From: Rhytidiadelphus loreus
Taxonomy: Eukaryota > Streptophyta > Bryopsida > Hypnales > Hylocomiaceae
Assembly: GCA_947034895.1 (NCBI GenBank)
Contig: OX344762.1
Span: 9,491,501-9,555,500, forward strand
Reading direction: 5' to 3'
DNA: 64,000 nucleotides
Below are positions 11,918 to 23,263 of the stretch, piece by piece. Position 1 is the first letter of the stretch; the number at the start of each line of letters is the position of its first letter. The notes beneath the pieces were generated by a model. The model saw only the letters and a program-made list of their open reading frames with translations. It ran no database searches and had not been told where the DNA came from. Both the position numbers and the translations under genes were made by a program.

Positions 11918-12300
11918 CGCATTCTCCTCTCACAATGTTCTACATCTTTTTATAATGAGAGCTTCAGAAGTGACGAATCTGTGGGAGAGGATGCGACGAC
12001 TTTGGCTTGCAGTGTGTATGAGAAAGAGTGGTTCTGGGGTTGGGTATTCAGAATTTTTCTTATGGAAATTTTCTTTTGGGTTTGAACTTTTTTTTTCTTT
12101 TGGCGTGATTGGGGAAGGTTGCAGTCGTGCTCGGAGTGATTCAAACTGGCGATGGCGGGGTGGTTTTGAAGGCGTCCTCGACTTCGAGCAGGCGCGTGAC
12201 AACGCCGCCCGCGAAGTTTTCTGCCCGCTCTTGGAAATTTCTGCAAGCTGCCCGCCTGGATTTTTCTCTCCCACCCCACCTCTTGATGAAGAATTTAATT
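11918..12300 (-). promoter_or_regulatory. 5' UTR and promoter region of ARC6
   Basis: The sequence upstream of the ARC6 ATG is clearly GC-richer than flanking DNA and carries overlapping chance frames on both strands. A TATA-like TTATAAAAAG lies on the minus strand near 11950, rather close to the ATG, so the real start may be farther upstream. GC content drops sharply beyond about 12290. Confidence 0.4.
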
Positions 12301-12959
12301 AAGAGAATAGATATCAATACGCAAAGTTGGTAAAAATATTCATGCAGAGTAAAAAATTCTAGCATTTTAAAATTGGGGTTAACACTACATTTCATTATTA
12401 ATATAGTTTGCACAAAAAAATCATGAATTTTTTATTTTGCTCAAAGTTAGGCAACAACCATAAAATAGTTGCATAGGCATTTAGAGATTAAACCCCTAAA
12501 TGTCCAATCAATCATTTTTAATGTAAACATCTTCAAAGATATTTTGTAATTATCCTACAACCTATTCCCACTTGCCACACTATCATTGTTTGTGGCACAC
12601 TTGTCCCACATTCAAACTATTTGATTAGTACTAATATGATCATGGCTTTCAACTACATTGATTGTCCTAATAGTGAGGGGCGAAAATTAGCATGACCTAA
12701 AAAATTATAATCACCACAAAATTTTATTTCTATTGAAATTGATATAATACAAGAATATTTCAATGTGGACTAATTCAAAATAGTGAGACTTCAATATATT
12801 AGTGTTACATACATTATTTGGACAAAGATAGGTAGTTGAATTAAGGGGAGGAGAGTATAAATGATTAAACATGGCATGGTTTCCAAGGTTCCTGGAAAGC
12901 AAGTCTATGAGCCTATGAGCCTACAAAATAAATAAAAGTATTTTTAATTTTAAAAAATA
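12301..12959. other. AT-rich intergenic, nothing recognised
   Basis: No coding-like frame and no clear repeat between the ARC6 promoter region and the degraded retroelement. Confidence 0.5.
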
Positions 12960-15530
12960 ATTTAATGCTTGATTGTCTTGTTGCAAGGAACAAAATGTGC
13001 CATCTTTGTTAGTTAGTCCACAATAACATATATGGTATTAAAAACATTTGATGGTGGTAAGTTGGTGACGAAATCTTTAGAAACCAAAGACTATGGTCGA
13101 GTGACGATAGGTAATGGTTGTAGAAGTCCATATATGGTCAATATCGTGGATTCTTAAATCTTGAATGAGTGTCATAAGAGAGCACAAAGTTTTTGACAAC
13201 TTTTTATATTTGAGGCCACCAAAAATCTAGAGATATTAGTTCTAATGTCTTGTTGAACTCAAAATGTTTAGCACTTGGAAAATCATGATGAGTTTTAAGA
13301 GCTCAAAGGCATAAAGAACCTTTTAGAATATACATGCTTTCTTCAAAATACAATAGGTTATCCACAAACTTCAATTTGTTGTGGTTGTTGTATAAGCAAC
13401 ACTTGATGTTAAGAACTAAAGGATCCAAAGTCAATGTTGTATGGATTTGGTCAAGAAATGGTCATCGAGTCACTTGACATTGCTATATTCATTGCACAAA
13501 AGTCAATGTATGAAATCAAAATTGCTCGGGTTTTAGTAGAGTTGTCTATTGTTGTTTGTATGTTATTCTCCTTCTCTTGACATCCTACATAATTTCCTAC
13601 ATAATTTCCTACATACTAGTAAAACTTTTGATAGTCCTTGTTGTTTTCTAGGACAATATGTGATGATAAAGTTGAAATGAGATAGTAACATGTTCCAACA
13701 AGCTTGCCAATGATTCAAAACACAAGTAGACATGAAGTACCTAAGATTTTTGTAATTGTTGTATACAATCACCCAATGAGAAGTATCTTCAAGTAAATGG
13801 CAACATTCTTGAAACAAGTTCACAATAGCAAAGAGTTCCTTATTATGAATCTCATAGTTGTCTCGGATGCTAAAAACTTCTTTGAGTAGAATAAAATTGA
13901 ATGAAGTCTTTCCTCTTCTCAAATTTGTAATAGGATTGCTCTTGACACAAAGTCTAAAGCATTAGTCTCTGTATAGAATGGTTTGGAAAGTTTGAATGAA
14001 TCAAAATTTGAGTTGTAGTAAAAGTTGATAAATCTATAATAGCTTGAATCTTCTTTGAATCCATCAAAAAGCCTTTGTTGGAAATGATATATCCTCAAAA
14101 CTCCACTTGTAGTTGATGAAGTACGCATTTCTCTAGTCTAGTGTATAATCCATCATCTCATAGCTTTTGTAAAACAATTTTTACATATTCTTCATGTTCT
14201 TCAACATTCTTGGAATAAATCAAGATGCTCTTCAGATAATATAAGCCAAACTTATCCTAGAACTTGCGAAAGACACCATTCATCATATGTTGAATGATAG
14301 TTAGTAGGTTAGTAAGTCCAAATGGCATGGCATTGTATTTGAAATGCAATCTTCCATTCATCCCTTTCTTTTACGTGTACCAAATTATATGCTCCATGGA
14401 GATCAATCTTTGTATAAATCTTGGCTTGTCAACTGGCAACTTTTCATCATGTTGTTCAATCCTCAATAATTAACTCACATTCATAAGGAGCTATATTTTT
14501 TCTTGACAAAGAGGATTGGTGTTCCTATGGAAGACTTAGAATGCCAATTAAACTTTAAAGTTTTAGGCAAGGTTTTCTTTGATATAATCCTTCAATGTAG
14601 AAAGTTCTTTTTGTGACAAATTGTAAATTGAACCAAATGGTGGTTAGCCCTTGTCTTGAAGATTAATGGTATAATTGTATGAACAATATTCTAGTAAGAT
14701 GTGGATATTCTTTTCAAATACATTTTGAAATTCTTTGTATTGATTTAAAATGCTTATTGAAGTAGTGCTTTATTCACATCTTAAAGGGGGGCATAGATAA
14801 CAAAAACAATACCATTTTAGTTGCTTTCATAAAAACTCTATCTCCAATAAATAAAGGTTGGATGGTTGAAGGTATTCTAGTAGATTTTTTGAAAGGAAAT
14901 TCTATTGGAAATGATTAATTCCATGAATTCCAATCTATTGACAAATTATATTTTTAAGCTAAAAAAGTTCCAAAATAATAGGGTTGGAAGGGATCCTAAT
15001 AATATTGAATACAATTAAACTACTATGTCCATCAAAAAAAAAATCCAATGGCTTAGTTTTGTGAGAGATATTTGAAGAAGAGAAAGGTTGACCATCAATG
15101 ATTTCTACATGTACAAGGTTTGGTTTTTGACTAGATGAATCTCATAAAGTCTTGTGAATTCCTCATTTGTAAATAAGATGAAACTCCACAATCTAACAAT
15201 ATAGACTTTGGGAGCTTTTTAAGACTAAAAATTAGAGGTATAATAAAACAATGAGAAGATTGAATAGAGAGGTGAGGACCTAAATTAGCTCATAGCATAG
15301 AAGTCTCCAACTACATGGTTCCTATTCTGGCTAGACATCCATATTTTCCAATATGGTTGTGCTCCTTGTTTTGAAATAACATCATTTTTGCTTCTCGTGG
15401 CAATTCAAGGTCTTGTAACCAGATTCTTTACATTATAAATACAAACCTTTGACAAGTCAACATTTTTTTTATGCAGTTAGTAGTAGAATTGTACTACATC
15501 AATTTGTATGATTGTCTTCTAGTTCTAACT
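12960..15530 (-). mobile_element. Decayed Ty3/gypsy chromovirus-like retrotransposon (pol and part of gag)
   Basis: Read leftward, the degraded frames follow gypsy order. A zinc-knuckle-like remnant lies near 15.36-15.44 kb and reverse transcriptase at about 14.4-14.05 kb ([10 protein letters not shown], then GYIISNKG). RNase H is at 13.92-13.56 kb (NKELFAIVNLFQECCHLLED, ITYCPRKQQG), and the integrase zinc-binding part and core run to about 12.97 kb (HHDFPSAKHFEFNK). Frameshifts and stops are numerous. The RT YxDD box is destroyed: the bases at 14227-14232 encode KS where DD is expected. The same family reappears in plus orientation at 39.7-43.5 kb. No LTRs were found; both ends look truncated. 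Confidence 0.75.
13563..13922 (-). pseudogene. RNase H domain of the minus-strand gypsy element
   Basis: The longest open stretch of this element, 119 codons. The motifs YEIHNKELFAIVNLF, HLLEDTSHWVIVY and FNFIITYCPRKQQG follow the order of the gypsy RNase H domain, which degrades the RNA strand during reverse transcription. The expected downstream DALSR box is altered, so the copy is probably inactive. Confidence 0.7.
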
Positions 15531-15533
15531 ATA

Positions 15534-15560
15534 CACTACAAGAAAAATGGGTGTTTTAAT
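15534..15560 (+). mobile_element. CACTA-type transposon terminus (single end)
   Basis: CACTACAAGAAAAATGGGTG beginning at 15534 is a canonical plant CACTA (En/Spm) end. I found no matching inverted end close by. It marks the junction between the minus-strand gypsy remnant and the plus-strand gypsy element. It may be a truncated MITE. Confidence 0.45.
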
Positions 15561-15599
15561 TGCAATTTTAAGGCAAAAAAATATATTGGAATCCTGTAT

Positions 15600-16419
15600 A
15601 TAAAAGATTTGTGAGAAAAATGGAGAAAAATCTAAAAAGAGTGAAGATTTTAGAAGAAGATGAAGCCATCTTAGGAGTTTATGAGGAGAATGGTATACCA
15701 GATAAACTTTTTGCAAATTTTGCAAGAAGCGAACACAAATGAAGATGCTCATATGGCCAATCCTTGTGTAATGAGCATCCATTCGGCTTCATTATATCAT
15801 GAGATTTCGATAGCAATTACAAAACTGCATGATTCAAACATAGATGGGCAAAGATTGGAAGCTGCAGTATATACCAAATACAAGACTATAGCCAAGAAAG
15901 TGAAGCCCATGGCTACTCAGCTATCATCTGATACTGATGAACATATTAAGCAAGCTGAGAAAGAGCCAAGTTTGAGAGAAACAAGAAAGATTGGACACAA
16001 GTTTACCAAAGAGAGTTTGGTAAACTTGAAAATTGGAGGAGATGATTTCTTAACTGAGTCGAAGAAGAAGAAATTTCAAGACATGCTTGGTTTGCATGGA
16101 AAAGCCTTTGCTTCTTTGTCAGATGAGATTGAATGTGTACAACCAAATGTTGTAACACCTATGGTGATATTTACGGTGCCTCACGTGCCATGGGATCTAA
16201 AGCCTATACCTGTGCCTAGAGCTTTGCTTCCAAAGTTTGTGGAGTTGCTCAAAGAGAAAATCAAGATGGGCATACTTGAACCATCGATGGCTCTTTATTC
16301 AAATTGATGGTTCATCGTTCCGAAAAAGTCTGGAGCATTGAGATTTATTCAAGACATGCAGCCTGCTAATAAAGTGACCATCAGGAACAAAGGATCTGGT
16401 CTAATTGTTGATGAAGTGG
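15600..16419 (+). pseudogene. Ty3/gypsy pol, protease end to N-terminal RT (element G1, part 1)
   Basis: The frame is open from about 15.68 to 16.31 kb (208 codons) and, after an in-frame TGA at 16305, continues to 16419. The motifs VPHVPWDLKPIPVPRALLPK, MGILEPS, WFIVPKKSGALRFIQDMQP and VNK-like ANKVTIRN are the fingers region of a gypsy reverse transcriptase. The frame breaks at 16415-16419, where a foreign element was inserted, and resumes at 20171 with the next residues of the same domain. The 5' part (LTR, gag) is missing, probably lost at the CACTA-end junction. Confidence 0.8.
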
Positions 16420-17739
16420 TGTGGGCGCTTATTTACCCACCCTTGCTAAATCGGCGAACACAACCAGGTTCTAGTCCTATGGTAGTTTCCTACTCTAATG
16501 GGTGTCTAAGCGTCAATCCATTGTGCCCTCCAAGCAATGGATCTTTTCTGCTAAGTCCCTAATCGTGATTCTCTAATCGTGGTTCTAAATAACTCCTACG
16601 TTGGCTATTTTGCTATGTTATGTTTTTGTGTTTCCTATTTCTAAATTCCACTCTAATGTCTTAAGGTAGGGGATTATCCCACGCCATTTCTAAAACCCTA
16701 AGACTCGCTCAATTTGGACTTTCTAATCAACCACTATGGGCGGATGAAGTTTTGACCACCAGACTGTCAACCTTCATCCATGGTTTTCCATAGGTTCCTA
16801 CTTCCAATTGAGGGCGAATTTTGACCTACGGACCTGAATCTATGGGTTCTAACTAAATCCTAAGTTCCAACTTGATTGGATGAAATCTCCATGGGTTCAT
16901 CCATCATGGGTTCCAAACTTCATCCGTCCGTATCGTGGTCGTTCTGACTCCGATTTGGGCGTGTCTTATGTTTTTGGAAACCCCTCACAACCTACTCTAA
17001 GTTTTCCTACACGGATCTGATCTGACTTGGACTCTAAGGGTACCTAACTCTCGGCCTAGTCTAGTTTTCCGCCCCTAGTGGGCAAATGACACGGGGGTAG
17101 TTTTTATGCTCTTACCCTGGCATGGTGTTCCATAAGGAGAGCGGTCAATTCACCCTCTTCCACCATGGTAGGTTGCGGTTGTAGGTCACGTCTTTGTTGG
17201 CACCGTATGTGTTCGTGTAGCCAAAGACTAGCTCTTCCTTCCCTTCATGCCACTTCCCTCTTTCTCTTTTTCTTTTCCTCGCCCCGCGCGTCCAATTGGT
17301 GGAGAGGAGTCGGTTGAACACCTACCTACTTAGAAGGTCAAACTATGGCCTAACTACCACTTACACGTCATCTTATCCTAATCTAGAAAGTCAAAATATG
17401 GCCTAACTACCACTTACGCCCGTCTCACCCTAATGGTGGAGAGGATCTCCTTTCTACCCTATCGATGGTGCCCCATCCCTATCTAAGCTCCCTCCCCACT
17501 TCTCCTCATTACATTTGGAGGTGGTGATGTGTGGTGTTGGAGGGGAGAGTTGGTGAGGTGAGATGGAAACGTCTTTTGTATTTTGACTGCTTCTTTCTTA
17601 GTGTGGGTGGCGAGTTTCTTCCCTTGTTTCCTATACTATCTACTTGCTAAGTTTCCCCCCCTAGTTTTCTACTCTATCTTCCGAAAATTTGGACCCCAAC
17701 TTCCCCGATTTGGACTAGTCCCCTCCCCAATGATTGGAC

Positions 17740-18180
17740 TCCCCGACCTAATGGCTGAACCCCCCGCCCGATAGCTAGACTCCCCGCTCGATGGCTGGAC
17801 TCCCCCCAGTGGCTGGACTCCCCCCCGACGGGACTAGACTCCCCGACCGACGGACTGGACCCTCCGCCCGATGGCTGAACTCTCCTCTCGATGGCTAGAC
17901 TCCCCTCCTTTGGTAGCTGGACCCTTGCCCGATGGCTGAACTCCCCGACCTGATCGGACTAGACTCCCTGACCGGACGGGACTCCCCGACCTGATCGGAC
18001 TGGACTCCCTTCTGACTGGACTGGACTCCCTCCCCGATGGCTGGACCCCCCTTTCCGATGGGTTGGTTCCCCGCCTTTACTGGACTAGACTCCCTCCCCG
18101 ATGGCCTAGACCCCCCTTCCGATGGTCTGGACCCCCCGACCTTACTGGACTGGACTCCTACCCCTTAACTGGACTGGGTT
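17740..18180. repeat. Minisatellite with GGACTCCCC / GATGGCTG unit
   Basis: About twenty imperfect units of roughly 18-26 bp built on CTGGACTCCCCGACCGATGG. The second copy of the host element (35.9-36.8 kb) has a more diverged array with the same GGACTCCC word. Confidence 0.8.
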
Positions 18181-19425
18181 TTTTCCAATTCTAATTTCGG
18201 CCAATTCCTAATAAGGAAAAAAAAGAATGAACCACACAAGAAGTTTTGTTTCTAAGGACACGGACCTATTTTGGGTACTAAACTTTGACCAATTCCCAAA
18301 AGGTTTTGGGAACTAAACTTTGGAACGAACTTATGGGGAAGTGCAAAGCTTTGTCGTCAATTTGGTTTTAATACCAAATTTAGGACTAATTGCTTCCCCA
18401 CGGGTTCAAAGCTCCGTCGCCTGGTGACTCTTTTAACACACAATTTAGGACTAAGAATAGACTCAGAAAGGTGGAGTCTGGTTACCTCGAGGGTACTACT
18501 CCACTCTTTTCTCACAAAAGACACGGACTTGGTTAGTATGGAATGTAAGAGAGCACTGGGTTAGTGAATGGTAAGTTAGTATCACCACTAAGTCATGAAA
18601 CTAGAGCCCCCCCAAAGCGGCATCGCCAAGGTACGGTGAAGGGTTGCTCTAGGATTAGTACAATAAAAAACGGTGATCAAAGACTTTTAAGGCAACGCTC
18701 CAAGAATTCCACACAAGTTGCAAGGATATGACAAGAAGAACTCTCACGGACTTGGACCCCCAAAGAAATGTAACAACAAGAGGAGCAAGAGTGCTCAAAA
18801 AACACCGTAGGGAGTTTTGGCAAGTGTCAAAACATGAAAAGAGGTTGGACCCATGGACCCAAGACAAGTATTGGGGGTGTTTTGGGAGAGAGAAGGGCCC
18901 CCTTTTATAGGTTTCCAAGGGCCCACTCCCCCCCTCGACGAGTAACCTCATCCATCCGGATTTTCTTCCAAATTTGAGATTTTCACCTAATTTTGGGTTT
19001 CACGCTGGCCCTAACCTCTAACTTTGGGAGTTTAGCTCGGAATTGCAAATGAATTGCGCCAATGGCTTTGGAATGCCATTTTTAGCCTACAGGATCTCCT
19101 AACCCCTATTTCTATCACAAAAGAACCATCGGAAATTAGTGCCAACTAGGGCCAATTAAAAGGGTAAAAACTTAACTTTTGGGGTTTACCTCTTTTGGCC
19201 TGGGTAACTAGCTAGGGTTGTTGGGGAGGCTCTAGGGAGTAAGAAAAGACTCCTTGATGTCTTCGTTCCGACTTCATACGCTCCCGGGATGCCGGTCAAC
19301 CCCGCAAAGATCTTGCCGTAATTATTAATTGGGGGAATGTTGTCAGTTTCGGCTGCTTCCCGCTATTGGAACACCATGAAATTTGTCGGGGCACGTTATT
19401 AACATAAAAGATGCTAGTCTAATTT

Positions 19426-19638
19426 TTAGTGAGATTTTACCACAGCCTGGGTATTTTCCATGAATTTCCCACCGTGGCCTTTGGCGGTTGACTGTTCTGA
19501 AAAAGATCCTTTGGAGATCAGAAAAAAACGAGACTTTTTGGGGAACCTCTCATGGAGTCCCCCAAGCCACGTGCCAAGCCTTGGGCTAATCTGGCACACA
19601 GTCGGTGGCGAGGTGAAAACTGACTTCGGTTGAATCAT
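19426..19638 (-). other. Short antisense ORF conserved in both copies of the 3.75-kb element
   Basis: This 70-codon minus frame aligns with the start of the 130-codon minus frame at 38060-38452: both have FT..TVC-I--RLGT-LG--HERF-KK. Similarity at protein level across two diverged copies may be chance co-linearity of homologous DNA, or may show that the coding strand of the parent element was the minus strand. I recognise no domain. Confidence 0.3.
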
Positions 19639-20140
19639 CGGCAGTCAGGGAATCTTTCACACGTGAGGGAATCTTGGCAAATGGATTTCGCTGTGGAAAC
19701 CCCAACATGTTCCGAATCCAAGAACACTATCCGGCGGCTGTAGATTCCTCCATGCGGCCTGTCTGGGACAAGTAACACCTGCAATTAACAATTTGGATTC
19801 CTAATGTTTCGTCGATGGAATGGGGAAACTAGAACCTATCTTTGGAGATTTACGTGGGGACCTCCCTAACTCTCCTAAGACCAAATTAGCCTATTATGGT
19901 CACATGCACTGGGTTTGGGCTATTTTTGGTAAGTTCTCGGTAGCCCTATTGTTTCCCACTATTTACGGGTTCTAACCTATATACAAGTGGGTTTTGTGGT
20001 CAATCTATGGACAAAAGGCTATTTATGACCAAATGCTATACTGGTACGTGACATACCTATTTTGGTTCTACACTCTTTTTTTGGGCTTTTTGTAGTACTT
20101 TATGCCTTAATTTGTACTAAACTAAAAAAAAAAAAACAAT

Positions 20141-20167
20141 GAGTCCCAAGTGACGAATTTGGGACTC
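20141..20167. repeat. Terminal hairpin of the 3.75-kb element
   Basis: GAGTCCCAA (20141-20149) pairs with TTGGGACTC (20159-20167), nine perfect pairs with a 9-nt loop. It sits 3 bp inside the element end and is preceded by a run of A. Confidence 0.75.
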
Positions 20168-20170
20168 TTA

Positions 20171-20454
20171 AGTGGCTGAAGCATTTGTTGGACATGCAAT
20201 TTATTCCATTGGAGACCTATATTCTAGTTACGATCAATTTCAATTGGCTGCTGAGAGCAGAGATTTGACAACCATGAAAATTCCACTTGGTTTAGTACGC
20301 ATGTGCACATTGCCTCAAGGTGCCATCAACTCGGTGGTACATATACAAAGCGCCATGAATCAAATCTTAAGAGACTTTGTACCCAAGAAGACCATACCTT
20401 TTGTGGATGACATTCCTATGAAAGGATGCAAAGAGAAGAAAAAAGACTTGATGG
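20171..20454 (+). pseudogene. Ty3/gypsy RT central part with FVDD active site (element G1, part 2)
   Basis: This resumes the RT domain after the 3.75-kb insertion: AEAFVGHAIYSIGDLYSSYD, RDLTTMKIPLGLVRMCTLPQ and then the catalytic box FVDDIPMKG. The catalytic aspartates are intact here. The frame is cut again at 20455 by a small CACTA-ended element. Confidence 0.8.
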
Positions 20455-20691
20455 CACTATAAAAAACCCATATTTTAGGTGACGTTTTGTAATTTTTTCA
20501 GATGGATTTTAGGTGACGTCAGAAAAAACAACTTGTATTTTTTTGTCAATAATCACGTTCAATATAACATCCACATGTTGTATTTGACGTGATTTTTGAC
20601 GAAAAAAACACAAGTTGTTTTTTCTGACGTCATCTAAAATCTGTCTGAAAAAATTACAAAACGTCACCTAAAACACGGGTTTCTTATAGTG
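20455..20691. mobile_element. CACTA-type MITE inside the RT gene
   Basis: A 237-bp element with ends CACTATAAAAAACCC and the complementary GGGTTTCTTATAGTG. The interior is almost fully palindromic: AGGTGACGTTTTGTAATTTT is mirrored at the other end, and AACAACTTG pairs with CAAGTTGTT. Removing it lets the RT frame continue (DLMA then VIQDDGCRVFVNN). CACTA elements normally make 3-bp target duplications; TGG and TGA flank it, a possible mutated pair. There is no ORF. Confidence 0.8.
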
Positions 20692-21060
20692 TGATTCAAG
20701 ATGATGGTTGCAGAGTCTTTGTGAACAATCATATCCAAGATGTAGCCAAAATCTTGAGCAAACTTGAAGAAGTGAACTTGACTCTTTCCATTGAGAAGTC
20801 AAAGTTTGGAGTTGATGAGATTTTGGTGGTTGGACACTTATGTGGTACTTATGGAAGAAAACCTAATTCTGAGAAGGTCGATGCTATTGGAAGAATGAAA
20901 GCATGTAGCAGTGTGACTGAAGTTAAGGAGATTTTTGGGAGCCTATGTCTTCTATCAAATTTGGATCCCTCATTTTGCTCATATATCAGAGTCATTGTAC
21001 AAACTTTTGCGAAAAAAAAAAAACATTTATTTGGTAACATGAGCAAGATTTGGCTATGGA
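20692..21060 (+). pseudogene. Ty3/gypsy RT C-terminal part (element G1, part 3)
   Basis: IQDDGCRVFVNNHIQDVAKI, LSIEKSKFG and VVGHLCGTYGRKPNSEKVDA are the palm and thumb residues that follow the catalytic box in gypsy RTs. A run of A at about 21012-21023 has shifted the frame before the RNase H domain. Confidence 0.75.
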
Positions 21061-21682
21061 GGAGTTGAAAAAAAATTTGAAGTTACCACCGATTCTTAAA
21101 CAAGCGAATTATGATTGTGGAAGACCGATAATTGTGACTGTTGATACAAGTCCAATTGCAATTGGGTGGGCCGTTGGACAAAATGATGAAAATAAAAAGA
21201 GATTTGCTATCCGATTTGGAGCAAGGATTTTGACTGAACGTCAGAGAGTATATCCACAAGTCAAGAGAGAGCTATGGGGTGTACTTATAGCTCTCAAGAT
21301 AGACAAAAACTACCTAATTGGAGCAGAAGTGGTAGTAAAGATTGATTTCTTGCCTTTGTTGGGGATGATAGCAAATTGTAATTCACCAGACATTGCTATG
21401 CTATGGTAGATTGCCTATATCAAGTATTTGAATCCTATTCTAGTTCACATTGAAGACAAGAAGAATTGTGTTGCCGATATGTTGTCTAGAGCAAGGTATT
21501 TCAACAAAGACGAGATGGAGGCTCAAGAGACTGGTGAAGAACTATTCCACGGAGGCTATGTGATGACAATAGATGGAGAAAGTTCATCCACAAGAACTTT
21601 GCTTTTTAAAATAGAGTTATATGAAAGAAAGTTGAAGGATATTGGACTTTATTTGAGTACCATGGAAAGACAAGAAGGCTAG
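21050..21682 (+). pseudogene. RNase H domain of element G1
   Basis: IVTVDTSPIAIGWAVGQNDE carries the first catalytic Asp and RVYPQVKRELWGVLIAL the Glu. A TAG at about 21407 interrupts the domain. The frame continues with NPILVHIEDKKNCVADMLSR, whose final Asp is the usual last acidic residue. A further TAG follows at 21680. The enzyme would be non-functional as it stands. Confidence 0.75.
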
Positions 21683-22530
21683 ATGGACAAGACCTTCAAA
21701 GTCATCAGACATCAGTCTTATGGATTTCTATTAAGAGATGGATTCTTGTGGAAGAGAGCAAAAAGAGTTAGTGCAATACCTCTAAGAGTGGTGGGGGACT
21801 TTGAGACCAAAGGCCAAGTCTTAAAAAAGTATCATGACACAGATTGGACTGGTCATAGAGGAATATGGACCACTTATACAAAGATCAAAGAAAGGTATTG
21901 GTGGAGGGGCTCTACAAAGATGTTGAAGAGCTTGTAGCATCATGTTTGGTGTGCCAATTGCAATTCAAAGTGCGGCATAGGAACGAGTTACATCCCACAT
22001 ATTCTATTTTTATTCATTTTCAATGGATGATTGATTTGGTAGCTATGCCAAATGCAATATGGGGAATGAAATACCTTGTTTTGGCTCGAGAAGAACTTTC
22101 AAACTTTGTTGAAGGAAGAGCTTTGAGGACCAAGGCAACAGAGAATGTATGCCGGTTTATTTTAGAAGACATTTTTAGCCGATATATATGGGAGTATTGG
22201 CCGCATGAGAGCTGACAGAGGAGAATTGAATGCCATGGAGGCCAAAGAATTTTTTAAGCGGTATGGAGTGCAGTTGAAGCTTACAACTGCTTACATTCCA
22301 AAGGCTAATGGACAAATTGAGAGAGGACATCCTCCTATCATCTATGCTCTAGTAAAGGCTTGCAAAGGAAAACCAAATTTGTGGCCAAAACTGCTCCCAT
22401 TTGTTCTATGGGCTGATAGAACAACACACAACACTGTCATAGGTTACATGCTTGTAGAGCTCATATTTGGACAGAAACCAATCATGCCAGTGGAGCAAAA
22501 CATTCCTACATGGATGTTTCTTGCATAGGA
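21683..22530 (+). pseudogene. Integrase of element G1
   Basis: The zinc-binding HHCC region is visible (HDTDWTGHRGIWTTYTKIKE, then CLVCQ, with a frame change between about 21.87 and 21.94 kb). The catalytic core follows, with MIDLVAMPN (first Asp), RADRGELNAMEAKEFF (second Asp) and ANGQIERGHPPI in the position of the third acidic residue. A shift at about 22.2 kb and a TAG at 22528 break it. Confidence 0.75.
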
Positions 22531-22552
22531 GGATGGCATAAGCAGAGAAAGA

Positions 22553-23020
22553 TTGTTGGAACTTTGTATCCAACATCTTGGAAGGTTACCTGAAGACCTT
22601 GAGGCAGCAAGGGAGAAGATGAAAGCTGCAAGACTGAACAACAAAGAGAGATATGACAAAATACGTCGACTGCGGGTGAAAAAGGTCAAAAAGGGTGACT
22701 GGGTGCTTATGTTTGACAACACATTAGAGCATCAACATAGTACAGTGAGGAAGTTTGCCAAAAGATGGTTTGGTCCATATGTCATCATGCAAGTACATTC
22801 AAACGGCACCTATTCACTATGAAAATTGGACGGAGTACCCTTGCTTGTGACTGTGGCTGAAAAACGAGTTAAAGTCTTCCGAAGAAGTGGGAGGTATCAT
22901 CTTAAAGACCTTCAAACAATAATGAATATCCAAGAGATGAATGATGGTCAACAAGATGAAGAGGATGACGAAGACTTGGAGGATGCAGTTGACGAGACCC
23001 AAGATATTTTAGAAGACTAA
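22553..23020 (+). pseudogene. Integrase C-terminal tail of element G1
   Basis: RLRVKKVKKGDWVLMFDNTL and KRWFGPYVIMQVHSNGTYSL are the GPY/F-type C-terminal module of gypsy integrases. An in-frame stop follows at 22822. The acidic end runs on to a stop at 23018-23020 (DGQQDEEDDEDLEDAVDETQ). No chromodomain is seen, unlike the element at 43 kb. A purine-rich GGTTTAGAGAGGATGA at about 23049 could be the polypurine tract, with an LTR starting near TGTCCTGTTG. Confidence 0.65.
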
Positions 23021-23263
23021 ACTTGGCACATACCGGAGGATGTGCAGGTTTAGAGAGGATGAATGTCCTGTTGTACATTTGTTTATAGTATAAAAACATA
23101 TTATAATATGTATTATTGAGTAGTTTCATGGTAATGTTATTTTGTTGAATAACTTCAAGATGACGTTTTGTGGAGGTACATGCCATCTTTTTAAAAAGAC
23201 GGTTTTGCTTTAGAGTTTCATTGAAATCCATTAGTGATATTTGTTTTCCACTTTATAGTCAGA

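Larger units (their letters stand above)
16420..20170. mobile_element. 3.75-kb non-coding element inserted in gypsy RT (copy 1), TSD AGTGG
   Basis: AGTGG at 16415-16419 and at 20171-20175 are exact 5-bp duplications, and joining the outer flanks restores the gypsy RT frame (VDEV|AEAF). The element begins TGTGGGCGCTTATTTACCCA, a small hairpin, and ends with a longer hairpin (GAGTCCCAA...TTGGGACTC) and TTA. I see no long ORF and no LTR pair. It has three parts: a left part rich in TTCATCC-type words (16.42-17.1 kb), a minisatellite (17.74-18.18 kb) and a right part (18.2-20.17 kb) that recurs at 36.9-38.8 kb. The 5-bp duplication suggests integrase-type insertion (non-autonomous retroelement), but the class is open. 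Confidence 0.75.

Noticed and set aside
11687..12333. Several 74-132-codon ORFs on both strands around the ARC6 start
   Set aside because: They overlap ARC6 exon 1 antisense or its GC-rich leader and lack any consistent motif.
20141..20170. Helitron 3' end
   Set aside because: A hairpin near the end is present, but there is no CTRR terminus, and the 5-bp target duplication is not expected of a Helitron.
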